DNA of 64,000 nt, taken from positions 1 to 64,000 of the forward strand of contig JASANG010002672.1 in the NCBI GenBank assembly GCA_030248215.1, read 5' to 3'. This DNA is from Enoplolaimus lenunculus (lineage: Eukaryota; Nematoda; Enoplea; Enoplida; Thoracostomopsidae). Below, piece after piece: positions 59,401 to 64,000 of this stretch. The notes under the pieces are model-generated. The model made no database searches. It was not told the DNA's origin and saw only the letters and a program-made list of their open reading frames with translations. A program made the position numbers and the translations under genes. Each line of letters begins with the position of its first letter. Positions within the stretch are counted from its first letter, which is position 1.

Positions 59401-61185
59401 AAATCAATGCAACTGCTATAGTTACTCCATTCCATGCCTATATAGTTTCGCCACCACGTGCCGTTGCGGGTACAATATTTTGACGCACGATCTAGAAAAA
59501 TGTTTTATTTTCGATATCAGAATAGCAGGCATATACATTGAATATCTTTTAGAATATGTTTTGGTGATAAAATGATGAAGTGCCTACCGTACAGTTTTTT
59601 CCGTAAGAAAATTTTTTGGTGATAAAATGATGAGGTGCCTACCTTACAAATTTTTTCCGTAAGAAAATTTTTTGGTGATAAAATGATGAGGTGCCTACCT
59701 TACAAATTTTTTCCGTAAGAAAATTTTTTGGTGATAAAATGATGAGGTGCCTACCTTACAAATTTTTTCCGTAAGAAAATTTTTTGGTGATCAATTTTTT
59801 CCGTAAGAAAATTTTTTGGTGATAAAATGATGAGGTGCCTACCTTACAAATTTTTTCCGTAAGAAAATTTTTTGGTGATAAAATGATGAGGTGCCTACCT
59901 TACAAATTTTTTCCGTAAGAAAATTTTTTGGTGATCAATTTTTTCCGTAAGAAAATTTTTTGGTGATAAAATGATGAGGTGCCTACCTTACAAATTTTTT
60001 CCGTAAGAAAATTTTTTGGTGATAAAATGATGAGGTGCCTACCTTACAAATTTTTTCCGTAAGAAAATTTTTTGGTGATCAATTTTTTCCGTAAGAAAAT
60101 TTTTTGGTGATAAAATGATAAGGTGTCTACCTTACAATTTTTCCTGCAAGCAGCAGATAATGCGTCACTACCTGAAGTAATTGTGGATTCTAGGTCGTTT
60201 AGATTTGCTCCATTTTTTTATTGCTTTTGGACCAATGATAATTCTGCATCGCGGTGTAAACGGATAGTAAAAATAACGATTAACGAATATTCGTCAACAT
60301 TTTGTGCACAAGACCATAAGACTATTTAAATTGTTGCGGTTTACACAAGCATTAACCTGTACTCTCCACTCGTCTAAACATCTCGTTCGACCAACAGTTA
60401 AATTTGACATGAATCAATTTTTTTTGAAACGGGGTAGGGTATGCCTGCGCTCTTGAAATTTCCGAAGCGAAAACCACTTTTATACAGGTTTTTTGAATAA
60501 CCTGCGGGATTACACAAGTCCAACTAATTTCGCTCGACTATAACACAACGTCCCGGTTTGTGGTACGTCTGTAAAAGAAACGGCTTACATTCTAGACTAC
60601 ATTTTTTTGCTTAGGCTTAGGCTTAGGAATGAGCTTTTGCAACGGTTTAGGCTTTGGCTGAAACTTAGGCTTAGGAATAAGCTGTTGCAACGCTTAGGCT
60701 TTCGCTCAGGCTTAGGCTGAGGAATACGCTTTTTGCAACGCTTTAGGCGTTGACTTATACTTAAGAATACGCTTAATCTACTGCTACGGCCCTAACAGCA
60801 GTATTGGCCAAACTTTGTGTAGTTCTTCCACAAACACCACACAAAGTAAACTTATTACTGTTGGCCGAACGAGATGTTCGGTCGACTCAGAGTAACCCTT
60901 GCTTCAAACTGCAGACAATTTGAATTCATAAGTCATCTACGTATTTGCCATTATGCGAATTTCTAGTCTAAGGGACGTAAAAAAACTTACGATCTGGATT
61001 GAATCCTGGGATTTTAGGGCATTGCTGTTGAACAATTGTGTTTGGTGGTGTCGGCGTCCAACAAAGCAGACCGTCCCACGATCCGAAGCACCATCCTGTA
61101 AACATTGAATTTATTAATCGCAATTCACTGAAAATTTTGCAAACGATTGCAGCTGTCCACCACTCCATTCTTATATATATAATAT

Positions 61186-61241
<56 letters not shown>

Positions 61242-61594
61242 GAATGCGGTATAAATTGCACAGCTCTAACTGGAGTTTTTTGCAGAGTAACACAAACACT
61301 AAGCCTAAGCCTTAGCCTAAGCCATTTATAACCAACATACCTCAGAGTACTGTTGTGCAAATAAATCGATTATTCATTACCATAGACTAGATATTAATAC
61401 CTTTAGGGGCGACCAATTCTTCACCGCACGCTTTGAATTCTGAGCGATTATAGAATACTTCGTAGTCTTTTTCGTTGGTGAAACACTGCATACCGATTGA
61501 TGTCGTCCAAATTGCAATTATTGCTAAATGCAACGCTTCCGTTTGCTGTGTTTGTATATTTGAAAGACTTTTGCAAATTGCAAACTTATTGCAG
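47057..61594 (-). CDS. Class B1 (secretin-family) GPCR, 12 exons found, 5' end missing
   Basis: Peptide-hormone receptor with an extracellular hormone-binding (HRM) domain and seven membrane helices, expected to couple to G proteins at the plasma membrane. Exons in transcript order: 61594-61401, 61095-60991, 59491-59388, 58647-58556, 58019-57896, 56914-56758, 54983-54908, 54077-54011, 51215-51118, 49824-49680, 48543-48502, 47488-47057. All phases fit and give 544 residues plus stop from the first visible exon. The HRM domain has the six expected Cys and the WDGLLCW motif. TM3 has NYAWMFCEGLYLHT, ECL2 has the conserved CW, TM5-6 has NILRVVFSKLR and IPLLGVYYIV, and the 42-nt TM7 exon is typical of the class. 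RPEG after TM6 recalls calcitonin/CGRP receptors, WMFCEG recalls CRF receptors and the FVAIxxCFxN type recalls PTH receptors, so I do not assign a subfamily. The initiator Met must lie in an upstream exon that I did not find. Confidence 0.93.
47770..47999. mobile_element. Family E fragment
   Basis: Matches the right two-thirds of the 25606 copy (TTGGAGTCATTTATGCGCTA, TTATTAGGGATACGAACT) and ends in CAGGTCACTACTGTA. Confidence 0.72.
48502..48543 (-). CDS. GPCR exon k (42-nt TM7 exon)
   Basis: Encodes only GFLVAIVICFTNEE between acceptor TTTTCAG and donor GTAAGA. A 42-nt TM7 exon is a conserved feature of class B1 genes. Asn-Glu-Glu replaces the usual NGE or NSE. Confidence 0.92.
48594..48764. 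mobile_element. Family F element in the GPCR intron before exon k
   Basis: GCCCGCAGCCAATGGGGGG to GGCTACGGGC inverted ends, with the CAACCTTGTTTGTAAGTCAA core. Confidence 0.65.
48910..49236. mobile_element. Family C-like MITE in a GPCR intron
   Basis: CAGGGTGTAACCGGATATCC to ATCCGTTTATACCCTG. No clear duplication. Confidence 0.68.
49479..49673 (+). mobile_element. Family D element touching the GPCR exon j donor
   Basis: TTAATACAATGTATATACG to ATGAGAAAGGGTTAA with the tRNA-like block TAGCTGAGTGGTATTGG. Its right TTAA occupies intron positions +7 to +10 of the exon j donor on the opposite strand. Confidence 0.8.
49680..49824 (-). CDS. GPCR exon j (TM6)
   Basis: Encodes KGSLKALIILIPLLGVYYIV then MTAYRPEGN and the start of TM7. 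The K-A-x-x-x-L-x-P-L-L-G block is TM6. The donor GTATTA is followed at intron position +7 by the TTAA end of a family D transposon. Confidence 0.95.
50832..51032. mobile_element. Family H MITE in a GPCR intron
   Basis: CACTGCAAAAAAACGGTGGG to CACCATTTTGACGCAGT. It lies about 85 bp past the donor of exon i. Confidence 0.75.
51118..51215 (-). CDS. GPCR exon i (TM5 and third cytoplasmic loop)
   Basis: Encodes GNVIFLVNILRVVFSKLRAQ then a Gln-rich loop and HEIKF. NIxRVxxxKLR is the class B TM5-ICL3 signature. Donor GTAAGT. Confidence 0.93.
51267..51654. mobile_element. Family B MITE with a 29-bp minisatellite core
   Basis: GGCCAATGTTACTTTTTAGG to GAAGTAAACATAGGCC, flanked by AGACAC on both sides. 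Its core (about 51316-51530) is seven near-identical 29-bp units containing GCGTTGCAAAAGCGTATTC plus one CCTAAG hexamer. Confidence 0.9.
52485..52640. mobile_element. Family F element
   Basis: GCCCGTAGCCAGCTCACCTT at the left and a G/C-rich right end. Another copy at 53385-53535 begins GCCCGTAGCCAGCTAATT and ends AACTACGGGCTCGG. Confidence 0.65.
53145..53328. mobile_element. Hybrid of family A and family B ends
   Basis: The left half resembles family A (GTTCCGTTTTCATGCGAGAC, AGAGTAAGCTTACGCTTTAG). The right end is family B (TTTCGCCCCTAAAAGTAACA, TTGG). Confidence 0.55.
54011..54077 (-). CDS. GPCR exon h (ECL2, start of TM5)
   Basis: Begins by completing a His codon, then CWTVHVPQYRWIVMSFTAFF. 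The Cys-Trp pair is the conserved ECL2 element that bonds to TM3. Donor GTAAGT. Confidence 0.88.
54195..54370 (+). mobile_element. Family D element, right-truncated, next to a family A MITE
   Basis: TTAATCCCTTCTCACATTGA through the A box TAGCTGAGTGG, then lost just before a family A copy. Confidence 0.7.
54381..54563. mobile_element. Family A MITE
   Basis: GGCCTATGTAAAGATTAGAG to TGTTCTATGCATTGGCC with a TTAGGC-type core. Confidence 0.82.
54908..54983 (-). CDS. GPCR exon g (TM4)
   Basis: Encodes LPVVPVTVYVILRTSCVILR after the split Gly of GWG. The GWGxPxVP pattern matches TM4. Donor GTGAGT; ends in phase 2. Confidence 0.87.
55068..55439. mobile_element. Family C MITE in a GPCR intron
   Basis: CAGGGTGCAACCGGAATTAT to GGAATTGCGGTTGCACCCTG. 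Flanks CCCAAAGT and GCCCAAGT are similar but not identical. Confidence 0.85.
55451..55611. mobile_element. Family B MITE with exact 8-bp duplication
   Basis: GGCCCACGTGTATTTTAAG to CCTAAAAGTAACATTGGCC, flanked by CAAGTATT at 55443-55450 and 55612-55619. Confidence 0.9.
55969..56248. mobile_element. Family C MITE with exact 8-bp duplication
   Basis: CAGGGTACAACCGGAGG to CCTCTGGTTGTACCCTG, flanked by GCACTTGG at 55961-55968 and 56249-56256. Confidence 0.93.
56481..56635. mobile_element. Family A MITE inserted in a family F element, exact 8-bp duplication
   Basis: GGCCAATGTAAAGAACAGGG to GTGATCTAGATATGGGCC, flanked by AAAATTTT at 56473-56480 and 56636-56643. The flanking CCACCCTAGAAAATTTT and TTTTCAACCTTGCTTGTAAG belong to family F. 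Confidence 0.9.
56758..56914 (-). CDS. GPCR exon f (TM3)
   Basis: Encodes LWCRILTVLNIYFILCNYAW then MFCEGLYLHTALISS and LLPVLYLIGW. The ECL1-TM3 Cys and the WMxCEGxYLHT motif are the strongest class B hallmark in the gene. Donor GTAAGT. Confidence 0.96.
57315..57492. mobile_element. Family A MITE in the TM2-TM3 intron
   Basis: GGACAATGTATAGAACTGGG to GACCCTGAGTTTTCAATGGC, with a TTAGGC-type core. Confidence 0.72.
57896..58019 (-). CDS. GPCR exon e (TM2)
   Basis: Encodes NLDSPRIKVHKHLFISFILT then NIASLIQLQV and SRVLMRNP. The R-x-x-x-H-x-x-LFxSFIL block is the TM2 signature of secretin-family receptors. Donor GTACGA. Confidence 0.94.
58148..58382. mobile_element. Family B MITE in the TM1-TM2 intron
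   Basis: AATGTTACTTTATGCGGCG to GACGCCCCGTAACATAGGCC. The core has GCGTTGCAAAAATGTGTTCC twice. Confidence 0.8.
58556..58647 (-). CDS. GPCR exon d (TM1)
   Basis: Encodes FQSAIQKVYMSGYCTSIVAL then LLGLIIYVAF, a hydrophobic helix matching TM1 of class B receptors. Donor GTACGC; the split Arg codon is completed in exon e. Confidence 0.92.
58948..59105. mobile_element. Family A MITE with near-exact 8-bp duplication
   Basis: GGCTCATGTATAGAACAGG to TGTTCTATACATGGGCC, flanked by AACACGCT and AACGCGCT. Another, left-damaged family A copy lies at 58725-58892. Confidence 0.85.
59196..59343 (-). mobile_element. Family D element, truncated, in a GPCR intron
   Basis: TTAACCCTTTCTCACATGAA through the tRNA-like block (on - strand TAGCTGAGTGGGGATGG and GAGTTCGAATCC) and cut off 45 bp from the exon c boundary. 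Confidence 0.78.
59388..59491 (-). CDS. GPCR exon c (HRM domain, Cys 5 and 6)
   Basis: Encodes RASKYCTRNGTWWRNYIGME then WSNYSSCIDFEWIK. KYC..NGTWW and WSNYSSC are the last two Cys blocks of the HRM domain. It joins exon b with a split His codon and exon d in phase 0. Confidence 0.94.
59551..60145. repeat. Tandem array with a 144-bp higher-order period
   Basis: Base unit 56 bp (TTTTTTCCGTAAGAAAA then GGTGATAAAATGATGAGGTG and CCTACCTTACAAA). A 32-bp short unit ending GGTGATCAA occurs at 59789, 59933 and 60077, exactly 144 bp apart. The order is four full, short, two full, short, two full, short, one full. It lies in the intron between GPCR exons b and c. Confidence 0.95.
60545..60808. mobile_element. 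Family B MITE in a GPCR intron
   Basis: Left end degenerate (GGTACGTCTGTAAAAGAAAC), right end CTACGGCCCTAACAGCAGTA then TTGGCC. The core has GGAATGAGCTTTTGCAACG-type units in the opposite orientation to the 51267 copy. Confidence 0.7.
60991..61095 (-). CDS. GPCR exon b (HRM domain, WDG motif)
   Basis: Encodes WCFGSWDGLLCWTPTPPN, then QQQCPKIPGFNPD. The WDGxxCW and CP signatures are diagnostic of the class B hormone-binding domain. Donor GTAAGT. Confidence 0.93.
61171..61238. repeat. (TA)n microsatellite
   Basis: Nearly pure TA dinucleotides for about 65 bp, in the intron between GPCR exons a and b. Confidence 0.96.
61401..61594 (-). CDS. GPCR exon a (hydrophobic leader and HRM Cys 1)
   Basis: Includes hydrophobic LHLAIIAIWTTSIG, a probable signal-peptide core, followed by MQCFTNEKDYEVFYNRSEFK and ACGEELVAPK. 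Donor GTATTA at 61400. The acceptor at 61595 (TTTGACAG) is my choice: it gives an open frame but no Met, so the start lies further upstream. A stop in frame near 61640 limits the extension. The 5' boundary is uncertain. Confidence 0.7.
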
Positions 61595-61744
61595 CTGTCA
61601 AAAACTAAACAGCCATCGCCTGTAAGATGTATCTAACTTTAGTAGCAGATTCGCTTTGCAATATGTACTTATTAAATATAATTACCCTGAAACTATGGCT
61701 GTTACCGTATTTAGGGCTTTTGTACCCTCCTACCCCCAGTTTCA

Positions 61745-62165
61745 AGATTTAGACTTAGGCTGAGATAAAGGCTGAGGTAAAAGTTACTGCTGAGGCTTCG
61801 CTGAACCTTTTTTGACACTTAAGTCTAAGCCGAAGTCTGAGCCTAAGCCTGTAGGCTTAGATTCAGGCACAGGCTGAGGCAAGGATTTCGGCATAGGCTT
61901 TGATGTGCCTTTCCTAATACCTAAGTCTAAGGCGTAGTCTGGCCCTAAGGCTAAAATCTGAAGGCTTAGGTTCAGGCAAAGACTGAGGCAAATGTCGAGT
62001 CTGCAGAGGCTTCGCTAAACTATTTCTGATACTTAAATCTAAGCCAAAGTCTGAGCCTAAGCCTGTAGGCTTAGATTCAGGCACAGGCTGAGGCAAAGAT
62101 TTCGGCATAGGCTTTGATGTGCCTTTTCTGATACCTAAGTCTAAAGCGAAGTCTGAGCCTGAGCA
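61745..62165. repeat. TTAGGC-like tandem repeat with a period near 214 bp
   Basis: Two near-identical 100-bp blocks (starting TCTAAGCCGAAGTCTGAGCC at about 61823 and its match at about 62037), with a related block between. All are built of AGGCTTAG-like hexamers. The open - strand frame here is repetitive (PKSLPQPVPESKP) and is probably not a gene, though it lies where the missing 5' exon of the GPCR could be. Confidence 0.75.
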
Positions 62166-62550
62166 TAGACCTGTGGGAGGGAAGTGTACAGAAGCACATA
62201 TTATAAACTTATTAGGCTTTGTGCGTAGCTTTAGGCAAACCATTTGATATAAAAATAGGTCCGGGTTCCTGTGGAAATTTTGCGTAATATTTCTGCCATT
62301 TTTCCGTCTTCATATCTATATATCTACAGTATGTCACAAAAATTAATATAGTTGAATAAGCTTAAGCATACTCTTTGGTTTGAAACCTGTTTGCGTTGGA
62401 ATGAACTCAACTGAATGACGGCGTATGTTGCATACGGCCAGGCACGCGGGAACATGGCTTCCAGGGGAGTCAGTTTGTAGCAACCCCCCCTTAGAAAACA
62501 CAATACCTAAGTTTCAAACTGGTTAGTTTAATTTGAGCTTGTCGTAAATT

Positions 62551-62765
62551 GGCCAATGTTACTTTTTGACGCATATAAGCAGTAGCCAAAACATGTTCAT
62601 AAGACCTAACCCTGCGTCTAAGCGTAAATGTCAGGGTAAGTCTAAAGCTTAAAAGTTAGTCTAAATCTCAAGCGTAGTCTAAAGATAAATCTAACGCCTA
62701 AATACAATCTGTTGCTGTCCCGCAAAAAACAAGCCATGACGCCTTTTGAAAAGAAACATACCCCA
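62551..62765. mobile_element. Family B MITE
   Basis: GGCCAATGTTACTTTTTGAC at the left; right end GACGCCTTTTGAAAAGAAAC is diverged. Confidence 0.65.
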
Positions 62766-62793
62766 AAAAATCAAACACGCACATAGAAATTAG

Positions 62794-62964
62794 GGCTCAT
62801 ATTAACATCAGGGTCGGAACGTTTTTCTGCGAGACTGCAATAGAGTAAGCTTAAGCTATGCTTAGGTTTTGGCTTAGGAATATGCCCATTCTTACACTTA
62901 GGTTTAGGCTTAGGCTTAGGAATATGCTTATAATACTGTTCCGCTCCTGTTCTTTACATTGGCC
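62794..62964. mobile_element. Family A MITE with exact 8-bp duplication
   Basis: GGCTCATATTAACATCAGGG to CTGTTCTTTACATTGGCC, flanked by GAAATTAG at 62786-62793 and 62965-62972. Confidence 0.93.
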
Positions 62965-63092
62965 GAAATTAGCGAGAAAGTGTTTGTCCGAATCCGGCTG
63001 AAAATCGACGTCTGTTTGCGGTCGAATATTTCGTTGAAGGATTCAACAATTTGATTGGATAAATGTTTCGAATTTCTACGAAAATTTTTCCT

Positions 63093-63357
63093 TAACCCTT
63101 TGACACATAGAGTAGACTTTGAGCAACTCATAGTCTCAGAGTAATCTATACTAGAATAATATACAATGCGCAGCGTTTCACAATTACTAAGCTTATGCGT
63201 TAAGTCTCTACAGTGCGCGACAATTCTCCTGGACTATAGCGTCAATCTGGTTTCAGCTTTAGCAGTGATGGGAATCGCATTTTACTCGTGAGGTCAGCGA
63301 TTCCAATCCTGTCTTGAAGTAATACTTCTAAGCAAATATTCATGTGAGAAAGGGTTA
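63093..63357 (+). mobile_element. Family D element, diverged
   Basis: TTAACCCTTTGACACATAGA to CATGTGAGAAAGGGTTAA. The A and B boxes are degenerate (TTTAGCAGTGATGGG, GATTCCAATCC). Confidence 0.75.
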
Positions 63358-63495
63358 AAGTGTCAGTTTGTAACTTTACGATATTTTTGGAAACTTTAAT
63401 GGTCAAAATTTGTCAAAGGCACAAAAACAAACTTTCGGCAACACTTTGCAAATGATTGCTAAAAAGTCAACACATTTCGTATCTTTTTTTTATTC

Positions 63496-63692
63496 ACGGC
63501 AATTCGTCGCCCGACAACCCGTCATCTGACAACCTGTAATCCGAAACTTCATCGACTCAACAAATCGTCCACCATTATATTACGCTTAAACTTATAGGCT
63601 CAGGGACCACGCGTAGGATTATCCTTAGATGTATTCAGAGGCTTTAAGACACTGTTGCGCAACAAGTTGTCGGGCGACGAATTGCCGTTGAT
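63496..63692. mobile_element. MITE J (CGGCAATTCGTCGCCCGACA ends)
   Basis: Left ACGGCAATTCGTCGCCCGAC and right GTCGGGCGACGAATTGCCGT are perfect inverted repeats. Related, less complete copies lie in the palindrome arms (about 5940-6125 and 8520-8745). 63700-64000 holds nothing recognised apart from a family C-like CCGGATCCGG. Confidence 0.8.
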
Positions 63693-64000
63693 TTATTAAT
63701 ACCAAATTTGGCTTCATTTCAGGTTCCGGATCCGGTAAAATTTTTGGACATCTTTGATTCCTGGTTGGATATTACCGTCTATTGAAAAATATTAAACACT
63801 CGCGGCACCTTATGGAAAATATACAAATATTTTTATTATATAAAACAAGCATTAATAACTACAGATTTCATAAAGTTTAATAGACTAAAAGGTAAATGCT
63901 GTAAGAGATTACATTTAAAACAGTTAATTTCTTAGTATTTGTTTTTGACGTAAATCAGTGTTATTCTCTCAACTGATTAAAACATCCCTAATGATAACAA

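Overview
The window is eukaryotic nuclear DNA from an animal with AT-rich sequence, short introns and a very heavy load of small DNA transposons. The clearest evidence is two spliced genes that I assembled exon by exon. One is a BMP-type receptor Smad (Smad1/5 class) on the + strand at 31528-39029: ten coding exons, 431 codons, all phases fitting. The other is a class B1 (secretin-family) G-protein-coupled receptor on the - strand, running from about 61594 down to 47057 in twelve recognised exons with all phases fitting. Its first exon(s) are not found. The two genes converge, with about 8 kb between their stop codons. This pair implies a bilaterian animal. The compact introns and dense MITEs would suit a tunicate or another small-genome marine invertebrate, but that is a guess.

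Region by region: 1-14660 is one giant inverted repeat. Arms 1-6670 and 7977-14660 are near-identical reverse complements, joined by about 1.3 kb. The joining segment is itself a mirror: its right half is a shortened, C-depleted, error-rich copy of its left half. I read this as a probable fold-back sequencing or assembly product, or a palindrome only just resolved, so features in the two arms should not be counted twice. 14661-31500 holds no recognised host gene. It is filled with MITEs, a (TTA)n microsatellite, a tRNA-derived SINE and a LINE reverse-transcriptase remnant. 31528-39029 is the Smad gene. 39030-47056 is transposon-rich intergenic DNA. 47057-61594 is the GPCR gene, with introns full of MITEs and a 144-bp higher-order tandem array. 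61600-64000 holds a TTAGGC-like tandem repeat and more MITEs.

The most distinctive content is a set of non-autonomous transposon families. Families A and B share GGCC-starting terminal inverted repeats, 8-bp target duplications (hAT-like) and an internal core of TTAGGC hexamers that expands into minisatellites. Family C (CAGGGTGCAACCGG ends) is a hAT-like MITE with exact 8-bp duplications. Family D has piggyBac-like TTAA/CCC ends but carries a tRNA-like pol III A box and B box inside. Family E has pogo-like ends with TA. Several copies are nested in one another. Two lie within about 10 nt of splice sites of the host genes, and a third candidate starts about 16 nt from one. All family letters are mine; no database was searched.
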